DNA of 64,000 bases, taken from assembly GCF_947492715.1 (NCBI RefSeq), contig NZ_CANLNS010000001.1, forward strand, positions 1,116,001-1,180,000, read 5' to 3'. This stretch comes from an uncultured Psychroserpens sp. Its GTDB lineage: Bacteria; Bacteroidota; Bacteroidia; Flavobacteriales; Flavobacteriaceae. A model generated the notes under the pieces. That model worked only from the letters and a program-made list of their open reading frames with translations, had not been told where the DNA came from and searched no databases. The position numbers were made by a program, and so were the translations under genes. Every line of letters starts with the position of its first letter. The first letter of the stretch is position 1. This document shows positions 33,479-43,283 of the stretch, piece after piece.

Positions 33479-35017
33479 TTAGGCAATGTTTGCCTTATAG
33501 GTTCTGGAAAGGGGGATTTCTATATTGGATTTTAAAAACAGAGATTTACTATTTAATGCATCTATGAAGTTTTTATTTATGACATACGATCGATGTACAC
33601 GAACGAAATTTGGCGGTAATGCATTAAGAATATCTTTAAGTTTATTTCTATCAATGATGGTCTTGTCGTCTGTAACAAATTCCAAATAATTTCCATCAGA
33701 TTTTATGTATTTTAATTTATCTAAATAGATCTTAGACTTATTGTTTAGAATAACAGCAATCTCTTCAACTTTTTTAGCAATTTGTTCCTTTTCGTATTCA
33801 ACGGTTTTAAGTCGCTTTATGGATCCCATCAATTTTTGCCCTAAAAACACCGCAATTAATGTTGCTAATAATGCCAATAAGGTCCATTTCCAGATATTCT
33901 TTTCATTGGTGGAAATAAGTAATTCTTTAGCCTGGTTTTCTTGTTTAAGCAACAGGATTTCTTTGGCTTGTTTTTCGGTTTCAAACTTCGAAGTGATTTC
34001 GGCAATACGTTCGCGTTCTTCTAATAAATTGAGGGAATCTCTTACTGTATTTATTGTTGTAGAAACTCGTAGCGCATTTTTATAATCGCCTATGTGCTCG
34101 TAGGCGCGATATAACAAGTCGTTAATTTTTAGTTTAAACTGTCGCTTCTCAGAATTCTTAAGAGCTTTATTAAGATATTCGATTGCCAAATTGTAGTTTT
34201 TTAAATTGAAATAGGCTTCTCCAACATAGGCATAGCTTTTGTCTTTATTAGCCATATAGTTTATGCGATCTTTAATTTTTACAGACTCGAGATTATACTT
34301 GATAATGTTTTCATAATCTTGGAGTTCAATATAACTCTGTGCCATATTGTAATAAATAATAGCGGCCAATCTCGAGTTACTTTTATCTTTAATTCCAGAA
34401 AGCAGTTTTTCTGACATGATTAACTTTTCTTGTTCGTCATGCGTGGTAGGCAATATGTTTTCTCCTTTTGCCGAATGATTATCTGCTCCAGAAGCTAGGG
34501 ATTTATTATAAAAATAATCGGCTAAATCATCCCTATTAAGTTTGCTGTAGATAACACCAATTTGTAAATATGCTTTTCGAAGCCCTTTATCAACAGCGCC
34601 TTTTTTGTAATGAATTATGGCGTTAAAGTAATGTTCTAGAGCCAAATCATAATTTTCTTTTAGGTACTTTATAGATCCGAAATTATAATAGGTGTCACCT
34701 TTTAATCCTTCGGGAAGCGAGTCTAAGTGATTAAAATTGTATTGAAAGAGTTGCTCTGCCTCATCATACTTTTTTTGAACAAGAAGATAGGTGTTCTTAT
34801 AAACAATAGACCTCGCAATTAAAGTGACATCATTAAGCACAATACTTTTTGCATAGGCGATTTCGGCATAATGTAAAGCACTGTCTTGATTTGTTTTATG
34901 AAACTCTTGAGCTTTGTTTAATAATGTTCTTATTTCAGATTTTGGTGTGACTTGAGCCAAACCAAAAAAAGAAACAAAAAGCATAGCGATAAGTATGAAG
35001 TTTCCCCAATTCCTCAT
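33479..35017 (-). CDS. TPR-repeat membrane regulator with LytTR DNA-binding domain
   Basis: 512 residues. After a signal peptide (FILIAMLFVSFFGLAQ) come about six TPR units (residues 30-320) predicted in the periplasm, one membrane helix (WKWTLLALLATLIAVFLGQ, about 373-391), a coiled coil and a C-terminal LytTR domain (about 420-512: IKSDGNYLEFVTDDKTII, FVRVHRSYVINKNFIDAL). This one-component layout passes a periplasmic signal to DNA. Its likely targets are the two outer-membrane genes directly downstream (102 bp), but no binding motif is identified. Confidence 0.85.
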   Translation of the reverse strand: MRNWGNFILIAMLFVSFFGLAQVTPKSEIRTLLNKAQEFHKTNQDSALHYAEIAYAKSIVLNDVTLIARSIVYKNTYLLVQKKYDEAEQLFQYNFNHLDSLPEGLKGDTYYNFGSIKYLKENYDLALEHYFNAIIHYKKGAVDKGLRKAYLQIGVIYSKLNRDDLADYFYNKSLASGADNHSAKGENILPTTHDEQEKLIMSEKLLSGIKDKSNSRLAAIIYYNMAQSYIELQDYENIIKYNLESVKIKDRINYMANKDKSYAYVGEAYFNLKNYNLAIEYLNKALKNSEKRQFKLKINDLLYRAYEHIGDYKNALRVSTTINTVRDSLNLLEERERIAEITSKFETEKQAKEILLLKQENQAKELLISTNEKNIWKWTLLALLATLIAVFLGQKLMGSIKRLKTVEYEKEQIAKKVEEIAVILNNKSKIYLDKLKYIKSDGNYLEFVTDDKTIIDRNKLKDILNALPPNFVRVHRSYVINKNFIDALNSKSLFLKSNIEIPLSRTYKANIA

Positions 35018-35080
35018 ACCTAAAAATACAAAAACGGAAGTAAAGTTCTTCCGTTGATGGTATAATTTTTATTTTAATGG

Positions 35081-36877
35081 CTAGTCGTTAAGTTTTAATA
35101 CAGCCATAAATGCTTGCTGAGGTATTTCGACGTTACCTACTTGACGCATTCGTTTTTTACCTTTTTTCTGCTTTTCTAAAAGTTTACGTTTACGTGAAAT
35201 ATCTCCACCATAACATTTTGCAGTTACATCTTTACGTAGGGCTTTTACAGTTTCACGAGAAATTATTTTTGCACCAATAGCTGCTTGGATTGGAATATCA
35301 AACTGTTGTCTTGGTATCAATTCTTTTAACTTTTCACACATTTTTTTACCAATATTATGTGCATTGTCTGCATGAATTAAAGCTGAAAGCGCATCTACTG
35401 TTTGTGCATTTAATAAAATATCTAAACGAACAAGTTTAGAGGTTTTCATTCCTATTGGAGAATAATCAAATGATGCATAACCCTTAGATACTGTTTTTAA
35501 GCGATCGTAAAAATCGAAGACGATTTCTGCGAGTGGCATTTCAAAAGTTAATTCAACACGTTCTGGGGTGAGATAAGTTTGATTCATAATCATGCCTCGT
35601 TTCTCAATACAGAGTGACATCACATTACCAACAAAATCAGCTTTGGTGATAATAGTTGCTTTAATAAAAGGCTCTTCAACACGATTGACTGTTGTAGGTT
35701 CTGGTAAATCAGAAGGGTTGTTTACAACAAAAGCTTCGTCTGGGTTTTTATTAGTATACGCATGATACGACACGTTAGGAACTGTTGTAATTACAGTCAT
35801 ATCGAATTCGCGTTCAAGGCGTTCTTGTATAATTTCCATGTGTAGCATTCCCAAGAATCCACAACGAAACCCAAAACCTAAAGCGGCAGAACTTTCTGGT
35901 TGGAATACTAAAGATGCATCATTTAATTGTAATTTTTCCATAGAATTCCGAAGTTCTTCGTAATCTTCGGTATCAACGGGATAAATTCCAGCAAACACCA
36001 TAGGTTTTACATCTTCAAACCCTTCTACGATGTTGGTTGTAGGGTTTTCAAAATCAGTTATGGTATCACCAACTTTTACTTCTTTAGCCGTTTTAATTCC
36101 AGTAATCAAATATCCAACATCACCAGCTTTTACAGTTTTCTTTGCAACTTGATTCAGTTTAAGAGTGCCAACTTCATCTGCAAAATATTCTTTACCTGTA
36201 GCGACAAACTTAATTTTTTGCCCTTTTTTAATTTCACCATTAAAGACTCTAAAATAGGTTTCAATACCTCTAAAAGTATTGTATACTGAGTCAAAAATCA
36301 AGGCTTGTAAGGGCGCGTCTGGATCTCCTTTCGGCGCGGGAACACGTTCAATAATCGCTTTTAAAATATTATCAACACCAAACCCTGTTTTTCCGCTAGC
36401 ATGAATAACTTCTTCAGGATCACAGCCTAATAAGTCCACGATATCATCTGTTACTTCTTCAGGATTGGCGCTTGGTAAATCAACTTTATTAAGAACAGGA
36501 ATTATTTCTAAATCATTTTCTAAGGCTAGATATAAGTTAGAAATGGTTTGTGCTTGTATGCTTTGTGCGGCATCTACTATGAGCAGAGCTCCTTCACAGG
36601 CAGCGATAGATCTAGATACTTCATAAGAAAAATCAACGTGACCAGGAGTGTCAATAAGATTAAGCACATACTCTTGTCCCTCAAATGTATATTCCATTTG
36701 AATGGCATGCGACTTAATTGTAATACCGCGCTCACGCTCTAAGTCCATACTATCTAACAACTGATCTTGTTTTTCGCGAGCGGTTACTGCGCCTGTAAAG
36801 TCAAGTAAACGGTCTGCAAGTGTGCTTTTTCCGTGATCTATATGTGCAATAATGCAAAAATTCCTAATGTGCTTCAT
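35081..36877 (-). CDS. lepA: Elongation factor 4 (LepA)
   Basis: 598 residues, the normal length. It is a ribosomal GTPase that acts on stalled or back-translocating ribosomes. The G domain shows [15 protein letters not shown] (G1), RERGITIKS (G2), [12 protein letters not shown] (G3) and NKVDLPSA (G4). Domains II-V follow, with the LepA-specific C-terminus ([20 protein letters not shown], residues near 557-576). It is a single gene transcribed from a 155-bp gap shared with the divergent TonB-receptor-like gene. Confidence 0.97.
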   Translation of the reverse strand: MKHIRNFCIIAHIDHGKSTLADRLLDFTGAVTAREKQDQLLDSMDLERERGITIKSHAIQMEYTFEGQEYVLNLIDTPGHVDFSYEVSRSIAACEGALLIVDAAQSIQAQTISNLYLALENDLEIIPVLNKVDLPSANPEEVTDDIVDLLGCDPEEVIHASGKTGFGVDNILKAIIERVPAPKGDPDAPLQALIFDSVYNTFRGIETYFRVFNGEIKKGQKIKFVATGKEYFADEVGTLKLNQVAKKTVKAGDVGYLITGIKTAKEVKVGDTITDFENPTTNIVEGFEDVKPMVFAGIYPVDTEDYEELRNSMEKLQLNDASLVFQPESSAALGFGFRCGFLGMLHMEIIQERLEREFDMTVITTVPNVSYHAYTNKNPDEAFVVNNPSDLPEPTTVNRVEEPFIKATIITKADFVGNVMSLCIEKRGMIMNQTYLTPERVELTFEMPLAEIVFDFYDRLKTVSKGYASFDYSPIGMKTSKLVRLDILLNAQTVDALSALIHADNAHNIGKKMCEKLKELIPRQQFDIPIQAAIGAKIISRETVKALRKDVTAKCYGGDISRKRKLLEKQKKGKKRMRQVGNVEIPQQAFMAVLKLND

Positions 36878-37032
36878 AACATCCTAATTCATCTCAATAA
36901 AGATTTGCAAATATAGTTGATTTATTATGCATAAAACGCTATAAATGTTTACAAAAACCCTAATAAGTGTGGTAAAACCGTAAAAAGGATTTAAAAACAA
37001 ATGTTATATTGCAGGCAAAACCCTAATTAATT

Positions 37033-39447
37033 TTGAAAACCCTACTCAATATTTTACTATTATTTGTATGCTCTTTTTTGAGTTATGGGCAGAGTCTATC
37101 CGTTTCTGGGATAGTCATTGATGATAAAAACGCACCTATAGAATTTGCAAATGTTATTTTATTAAATGCAGATGAAAGTGAGATTTTAAAGGGAACTTCA
37201 ACAGATGAAAACGGAACTTTTAATTTCAATAACCTCGAACCTAATACTTATGTTATTAAGGTGAGTTTTATTGGGTTCAATAATTATCAGCAAAAAATTA
37301 TACTTAATGGTAATTTAGACTTAAGAACGATTCAACTAACAGAAAGTGTAGAGGGTTTAGATGAAGTCAATATTACTGTAAAAAAGCCAACATTAAAACG
37401 AGAGGCAGATCGCCTCATTTTCAATGTTGAAAACACAGCTTTAGTAGAAGGAAATATATTAGATGTATTGAAAAGCACACCTAGTGTTTTGGTGCTTGGA
37501 GATGAGATAACCGTTAAAAACACCAGCCCAACAGTATATATAAATAATAGAAAAGTACATTTATCATCTGAAGACTTAAACCAATTGCTTGAAGGTTCTT
37601 CTGCAAATGCGATAAAATCTGTTGAGGTTATTACAAATCCTTCGGCACGATATGACGCTGAAAGCGGCGTTGTTTTAAATATTATAATGAGTAAAAACCT
37701 CATTACTGGTTATAGAGGAAGCATTTCAACGAGATACACACAAGGCGTTTTTCCTAAATATAATGCAGGAACAAGCCATTTTTTCAAAAACAAAAACCTC
37801 AGTTTTAATGTAAATTATAATTATGCCAAAAACAAAATAAATAGAGGAGGAGATGAAAGTATTAATTATTTAGATAATGCGAATGCAATAGATGAAAACT
37901 GGCGCTCAATTACAAATCGAAATACATGGTCTGAAACTCATAATCTAAATGCCAATTTTGACTATTTTATTAGTGACAATAACACATTGAGCTTATCATC
38001 CAATGCATTGTATGTACCGTATTTTAAATATAAAATTGTAAACAACACGACAATTAGAGATAATACGGGGGATTTTTTATCCAGATTTAGTGCAGATAAC
38101 CTCTCTAGACATGACAAGTACAACTTAGGTTTTGATTTAGATTTTAACCACAATTTTACTAAAGGGCAATTAGCATTTAATGCACATTTCACGGCCTATA
38201 ATTATCAGAGAGGTCAAGGGGTGGTAAGTGAATTTTTTGATGTTAATGATGATTTTTTAAATAGATCTGCATTTAACACTAATGCCAATCAAGACACCCA
38301 AATCTTTACAACTAAATTAGATTACAGTTTACCGTTGAGTGAGAATTCTACGTTCGAAACAGGTATCAAAATGTCTAATATTAAAACAGAAAGCGACATC
38401 ATGCAATTTGATGTTGATATTAATACAGGAGATGAGACCATAGATATTCAAAATTCGGATGCTTTTGATTATGACGAACGCATTTATGCAGGATACCTCA
38501 ATTATGCATCAAGTACTGATGATTATAATCTTAATGTTGGTTTGAGGGTAGAACAGACTAATTTAGAGGGACAGTCTCCTTTAACTAGCATCTCTAATAC
38601 TCAGGATTATTTAGAGTTATTTCCTAACCTGAGTTTTCAGTATAATATTTCAGATGGATATAATGTTTATGCAAATTACAAACGAAGCATTGCTAGACCA
38701 AGTTATACTGATTTAAATCCGTTTCGTTTTTTCTTTAATGACAATTATGTAGTCACAGGAAACCCTAATCTAGTTCCGACGTTTTTAGATCATTATGTTG
38801 TAGGAGCTACATTGTTTGATTTCTTGACAGTAGAAGCATATTATCAAAATTATGATGGTGCAATTTCTGAAATCCCTAGACAAGATAATGACACAAACAT
38901 TATTGAATATACTTCAGTTAATTTTGATAAAACAGTTGAATATGGTTTCGATTTTTTAGTCGATTTTAATATTACTGATCACTGGAACACTTATTTTGTA
39001 ACTTCTTTCTATAATATCGATGAAGAAACCGATTTTGGCAATGGATTTGTGAGCCAAAGCCAATGGTCTAACTATTCTAATATTACGAATACGATTTCAT
39101 TATTAAAGGATAGAAGTTTAAGCCTATTTTTGGATGTAATATGGATTGGTGAGAACCTTCAGGCGTTCCAAATTGTAGAAGACCGATTGTTTAGTCAGAT
39201 AGCGATTTCAAAAACAGTTTTTAATAAACAGGGCACTATTACTTTAACAGCAGGTGATTTATTTAATATGCAAGATGAGAAATCGCGAGTGCGGTATCAA
39301 AACCAATTTAATTTCACCAATTCAGATCTCGATACGCGTATTGTTACTCTTGGGTTTCGTTATAGATTTGGAAACACTAGGTTAGAAACAAATGAAAGGG
39401 CTATTGATCTTGAAGAACGTGATAGATTAAATAAAGAAGGAAATTAA
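37033..39447 (+). CDS. Outer-membrane beta-barrel protein, TonB-receptor-like, with carboxypeptidase-regulatory N-domain
   Basis: 804 residues, starting at TTG 37033. No ATG fits, and the signal peptide (TLLNILLLFVCSFLSYGQ) begins right there. Residues 22-105 form a CarboxypepD_reg-like domain (SVSGIVIDDKNAPIEFANVIL). A plug-like part is followed by an OMP_b-brl_3-type barrel (about 220-804) rich in aromatic strand ends. The closing VTLGFRYRFGNTRLETNERA matches this family. It probably imports or binds an unknown ligand. It is not paired with a SusD gene. Confidence 0.85.
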   Translation: MKTLLNILLLFVCSFLSYGQSLSVSGIVIDDKNAPIEFANVILLNADESEILKGTSTDENGTFNFNNLEPNTYVIKVSFIGFNNYQQKIILNGNLDLRTIQLTESVEGLDEVNITVKKPTLKREADRLIFNVENTALVEGNILDVLKSTPSVLVLGDEITVKNTSPTVYINNRKVHLSSEDLNQLLEGSSANAIKSVEVITNPSARYDAESGVVLNIIMSKNLITGYRGSISTRYTQGVFPKYNAGTSHFFKNKNLSFNVNYNYAKNKINRGGDESINYLDNANAIDENWRSITNRNTWSETHNLNANFDYFISDNNTLSLSSNALYVPYFKYKIVNNTTIRDNTGDFLSRFSADNLSRHDKYNLGFDLDFNHNFTKGQLAFNAHFTAYNYQRGQGVVSEFFDVNDDFLNRSAFNTNANQDTQIFTTKLDYSLPLSENSTFETGIKMSNIKTESDIMQFDVDINTGDETIDIQNSDAFDYDERIYAGYLNYASSTDDYNLNVGLRVEQTNLEGQSPLTSISNTQDYLELFPNLSFQYNISDGYNVYANYKRSIARPSYTDLNPFRFFFNDNYVVTGNPNLVPTFLDHYVVGATLFDFLTVEAYYQNYDGAISEIPRQDNDTNIIEYTSVNFDKTVEYGFDFLVDFNITDHWNTYFVTSFYNIDEETDFGNGFVSQSQWSNYSNITNTISLLKDRSLSLFLDVIWIGENLQAFQIVEDRLFSQIAISKTVFNKQGTITLTAGDLFNMQDEKSRVRYQNQFNFTNSDLDTRIVTLGFRYRFGNTRLETNERAIDLEERDRLNKEGN

Positions 39448-39454
39448 CACCTAA

Positions 39455-40570
39455 TTAGTCTTGCCATTCTGCAATAAATAAATTAGTATCTCTCCCACCA
39501 CCATTATTGCGATTGGATGAAAACGCTAAATACTTTCCGTCATTAGAAAACACAGGAAATGCATCAAACGTCTCACCATGCGTTACGCGTTCCAGGTTTT
39601 TGCCATCAAGATCTATTAAATAGAGATTAAATGGAAAACCACGCTCTGCCTCAAAATTAGAAGAGAAAAGAATTTTCTCCCCAGACGGGTGAAAAAACGG
39701 ACTCCAATTGGCATTCCCCAAATCTGTTAATTGTCTCAAATCACTACCGTCTGCATTACAGATGTAAAGCTCCATTTCTGTAGGCTCTACTAAACCTTCG
39801 GCAAGTAAATCTTTATAGGCTTTAATTTCTTCTTCAGTTTTTGGGCGTGATGAACGGAAAATTAATTTTGTCCCATCTGGCGAAAAGAAAGCGCCACCAT
39901 CATAACCTAATTCGTTGGTAATTTGTTTAACATCACTACCATCAATATTCATAGTATACAATTCTAAATCACCACTTCTTGTTGAGGTAAAGACTATTTT
40001 GTCACCTTTTGGAGATACGGTTGGTTCTGCATCATAGCCAACTTCATTGGTTAATTGTTTTACAATGTTACCTTCTAAATCTGCAACAAAAATGTCATAA
40101 CTATCATAGATAGGCCAGATGTATTTTCCGTTCTTGCGCAAAGGTGTATCAGGGCAGGCTTCATCACCAAGATGCGTAGAAGCGTAAATGATGTGCTTGT
40201 TGTCAGGCAAAAAATAAGAACATGTTGTACGCCCCTTTCCTGTACTTACCATGGGAGGCACAATACTATCCATAAATGTTTCATTTGCATTCATCAGGAA
40301 CATTTGATCACAACCAACTCCCCATGCCTTGTTATTAGATTGAAATATAATTTGTTTGTCATCAAAACTCCAGTAAGCCTCTGCATTATCTCCTCCAAAC
40401 GTAACTTGTCTAATAGACTTAAAGTGCTTTTCTCCTGGGTATATTAAAGAATCTTTTGTGGTTTCAACAACTTGAATTTGTGTTTCTTTCTGAGCTTCTG
40501 GAGCCGTTTTTGAATCACTTTTACAATTAAAAAGTAAAACACCTAAGATTAGAATATATACGTATTTCAT
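39455..40570 (-). CDS. TolB/PD40-type beta-propeller lipoprotein
   Basis: 371 residues. The lipobox is in ILILGVLLFNC (Cys16). It has repeated PD40/TolB blades such as DAEPTVSPKGDKIVFTSTRS, DGGAFFSPDGTKLIFRSSR, NWSPFFHPSGEKILFSSNF and DAFPVFSNDGKYLAFSSNR. It is an envelope-anchored six-bladed propeller with no catalytic motif. It is divergent from an M28 peptidase lipoprotein gene with an almost identical lipid-anchor sequence (CKSDSK and CKTDSK). The shared 45-bp promoter region suggests related roles, perhaps in peptide use. Confidence 0.83.
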   Translation of the reverse strand: MKYVYILILGVLLFNCKSDSKTAPEAQKETQIQVVETTKDSLIYPGEKHFKSIRQVTFGGDNAEAYWSFDDKQIIFQSNNKAWGVGCDQMFLMNANETFMDSIVPPMVSTGKGRTTCSYFLPDNKHIIYASTHLGDEACPDTPLRKNGKYIWPIYDSYDIFVADLEGNIVKQLTNEVGYDAEPTVSPKGDKIVFTSTRSGDLELYTMNIDGSDVKQITNELGYDGGAFFSPDGTKLIFRSSRPKTEEEIKAYKDLLAEGLVEPTEMELYICNADGSDLRQLTDLGNANWSPFFHPSGEKILFSSNFEAERGFPFNLYLIDLDGKNLERVTHGETFDAFPVFSNDGKYLAFSSNRNNGGGRDTNLFIAEWQD

Positions 40571-40615
40571 CTGATAAATATTAACTAAATTTGTGTAAAA
40601 TTAAGATATATAGCT

Positions 40616-41860
40616 ATGAAAAACCTAATTGTGGTTCTTTTTTTGATGGTTTTGTTCTCCTGTAAAACAGATTCTAAAGAGGAAACCAGAACGATTTCTA
40701 TTGAAGAGGATGTTGTTTTTTTGGCATCTGATGAACTTGAAGGAAGACAAACAGGAACCGACGGTGAAAAAGCTGCTGCCAACTACATAGCAGAACGCTT
40801 TAAAAACTTAGGACTACAGGCTAAGGGAACAAATGGTTATTTTCAAGCCTTCTCATTTAAGCCTCAAACAGATCCGCATCAGAAAGTTAACTATACTGTA
40901 AAGGATGGTGATAGTACTATTACAGGAACAAATGTTATTGGGTTTTTAGATAATAATGCCGAGAACACTATTATCATTGGGGCACATTACGATCACTTAG
41001 GCTATGGAGCAGAAGGGTCATTATATAGAGGAGAAACGCAAGAAATCCATAATGGCGCAGATGACAATGCAAGTGGTGTTGCTGTAATGTTAAGCCTTGC
41101 CAAGAAGTTGGCAACGGCTAATTCTGGAAACAATTACTTATTCATGGCATTCTCTGGAGAGGAAATGGGCTTGTTGGGCTCTAATTATTTCACAAAAAAT
41201 GCTACGATAGATTTATCCAAAGCAAACTACATGATTAACATGGATATGGTGGGACGATTGAAGCAAGATAGTACGTTAGCTGTCTATGGTGTTGGAACAT
41301 CACCAATTTTAAAACATGTAATTAAGGCAAATAACTCTAAGTTTAAGATCATTGAAAATGAATCTGGTGTGGGCCCAAGTGATCATACCTCTTTTTACAA
41401 TAGCGATATTCCCGTAATGCACTTCTTTACAGGCCAACACGAAGATTACCATAAGCCCGGTGATGACACACCGAAACTTAACTATGAAGGGATGGATATG
41501 ATATCAAGCTATATTTTCGAGATCATTTCAGACCTTGATGACAATGGAAAATTACCGTTCAGAACAACAAAAAATGAAAGCGACGACGTGCCTGTGTTTA
41601 AAGTTGCTTTAGGTGTGATTCCCGATTATTTGTTCGACGGAAAAGGGATGCGGATTGATGGTATTACAGAAGATAAAGTTGCTCATAAAGCAGGTCTCGA
41701 AAAAGGTGACATTGTTATTAAACTAGGGGATAGTTTGGTGACCAATATGAATAGTTATATGCGCGCACTTTCGAGTTTTGAAGAAGGAGATAAAACGAAA
41801 GTTGTTGTGAAACGTGGCGACATTGAAGTTGAAAGAGATATCGAATTTCAAAAGTTTTAA
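40616..41860 (+). CDS. M28 family zinc peptidase lipoprotein with PDZ domain
   Basis: 414 residues. Lipobox VLFSC (Cys16). The M28 domain shows the co-catalytic zinc ligands: His in GAHYDHLGYG, Asp in NGADDNASGVAVM, Glu-Glu in SGEEMGLLGS, Asp in NMDMVGR and a C-terminal His in HFFTGQHEDYHKPGD. A PDZ domain closes the protein (about 325-414, IDGITEDKVAHKAGLEKGD). It probably removes N-terminal residues from peptides at the periplasmic face. The DUF4345 gene follows without a gap. Confidence 0.9.
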   Translation: MKNLIVVLFLMVLFSCKTDSKEETRTISIEEDVVFLASDELEGRQTGTDGEKAAANYIAERFKNLGLQAKGTNGYFQAFSFKPQTDPHQKVNYTVKDGDSTITGTNVIGFLDNNAENTIIIGAHYDHLGYGAEGSLYRGETQEIHNGADDNASGVAVMLSLAKKLATANSGNNYLFMAFSGEEMGLLGSNYFTKNATIDLSKANYMINMDMVGRLKQDSTLAVYGVGTSPILKHVIKANNSKFKIIENESGVGPSDHTSFYNSDIPVMHFFTGQHEDYHKPGDDTPKLNYEGMDMISSYIFEIISDLDDNGKLPFRTTKNESDDVPVFKVALGVIPDYLFDGKGMRIDGITEDKVAHKAGLEKGDIVIKLGDSLVTNMNSYMRALSSFEEGDKTKVVVKRGDIEVERDIEFQKF

Positions 41861-42250
41861 GTGCTAAAAACCAAGAACGATTTTATTAATAAAATTCACT
41901 TGATCATTTCGGTGGTCATTGTTATTCCTGTAGCAATTATATATGCTTTTTTCCCTGAGACTCAATTTGAATTGTTACCTAAAACGATTGATGAGCATAA
42001 TTTTTATAAGGCTATTACAGGACTTTATTTAGGGTTTTCAATGTTGTGGATTATAGGTTTAACTAACACCAAATATGTTAAAACAGCACTAATTACTAAT
42101 GTTATTTTTATGCTTGGCCTTGGCTTTGGAAGATTGCTTAGTATTAGTATAGATGGCTTTCCAACCTCAGGTTATATCTTTGGAACAGTTGCCGAATTAG
42201 GTCTTGGCATTTATGGACTCTGGGTTTTAAAAAGAGAAGCGCTTGACTAA
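41861..42250 (+). CDS. DUF4345 family membrane protein
   Basis: 129 residues starting at GTG 41861, right after the M28 stop. Four membrane helices: IHLIISVVIVIPVAIIYAFF, FYKAITGLYLGFSMLWIIGL, KTALITNVIFMLGLGFGRLL and GYIFGTVAELGLGIYGLWVL. The layout and the LGFGR-LS-(-)DG-P motif fit DUF4345. The function is unknown. It is probably co-transcribed with the peptidase gene upstream and dusB downstream (39 bp). Confidence 0.75.
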   Translation: MLKTKNDFINKIHLIISVVIVIPVAIIYAFFPETQFELLPKTIDEHNFYKAITGLYLGFSMLWIIGLTNTKYVKTALITNVIFMLGLGFGRLLSISIDGFPTSGYIFGTVAELGLGIYGLWVLKREALD

Positions 42251-42289
42251 AACTTAAAAAGCTGTAATTTTGCGCAAAACAAAATAATT

Positions 42290-43282
42290 TTGGTAAAGAT
42301 AGGTGACATAGAACTTCCTGATTTTCCATTGCTTTTAGCTCCAATGGAAGATGTAAGCGACCCGCCGTTTCGTGCTTTGTGCAAGGAGCAAGGTGCCGAT
42401 GTGGTCTATACAGAGTTTATTTCGAGTGAAGGTTTAATTCGTGATGCTGCGAAAAGTGTTATGAAACTTGATATCTATGAAAAAGAACGTCCTGTTGGTA
42501 TTCAAATCTTTGGAGCCAATATGGACAGTATGCTTCAAACTATTGATATTGTTGAAAAATCGAATCCAGATATAATTGATATCAATTTTGGGTGTCCTGT
42601 AAAGAAAGTTGTGAGTAAGGGAGCAGGAGCAGGGATACTAAAAGATATTTGTCTTATGGAAAGTTTAACTGCCGAAATGGTTAAACGAACGAAACTTCCT
42701 GTAACCGTAAAAACGCGACTGGGCTGGGACCATGATTCTATTAAAATTGTTGAAGTAGCAGAGCGCCTTCAAGATGTAGGTTGCAAGGCTATTTCAATTC
42801 ATGGACGAACGCGTGCCCAAATGTATAAAGGAGAAGCCAATTGGAAACCAATTGCTGAGGTGAAAAATAATCCAAGAATGCATATTCCTGTATTTGGAAA
42901 TGGCGATGTAGATTCACCAGAAAAAGCCGCACTTATGCGCGATAGTTTTGGTTTAGACGGTTGTATGATTGGTCGTGCGACAATTGGAAACCCTTGGTTT
43001 TTTAAACAAGTCAAACACTTTTTTGAAACAGGGACTCATTTAGCGCCTATATCAATGGCAGAACGTGTTGAAGCCGCAAGACGACACCTACAAATGTCTA
43101 TCGATTGGAAAGGAGAAAAACTTGGTGTTTTTGAAACAAGACGTCACTATACCAATTACTTTAAGGGTATTCCAAATTTTAAGGAATATAGAATGAAAAT
43201 GGTGACTAGCGATGACTCAAAAGATGTATTTGCTGCTTTTGATGAGGTTCTAGAAAAGTTTGGTAGTCATCAATTTATATAA
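42290..43282 (+). CDS. dusB: tRNA-dihydrouridine synthase B
   Basis: 330 residues. It reduces uridine to dihydrouridine in the D-loop of tRNA using FMN and NADPH. TIM-barrel motifs: LAPMEDVSDPPFR, IDINFGCPVKKVVSKGAGAG (catalytic Cys), VKTRLGWD, SIHGRTRAQMYKG, FGNGDVDSPE, GCMIGRATIGNPWFF. The start is taken at TTG 42290, since no ATG precedes the conserved N-terminus VKIGDIELPDFPLLLAPM. It ends 2 bases from the stop of the convergent permease gene. Confidence 0.93.
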   Translation: MVKIGDIELPDFPLLLAPMEDVSDPPFRALCKEQGADVVYTEFISSEGLIRDAAKSVMKLDIYEKERPVGIQIFGANMDSMLQTIDIVEKSNPDIIDINFGCPVKKVVSKGAGAGILKDICLMESLTAEMVKRTKLPVTVKTRLGWDHDSIKIVEVAERLQDVGCKAISIHGRTRAQMYKGEANWKPIAEVKNNPRMHIPVFGNGDVDSPEKAALMRDSFGLDGCMIGRATIGNPWFFKQVKHFFETGTHLAPISMAERVEAARRHLQMSIDWKGEKLGVFETRRHYTNYFKGIPNFKEYRMKMVTSDDSKDVFAAFDEVLEKFGSHQFI

Positions 43283-43283
43283 C

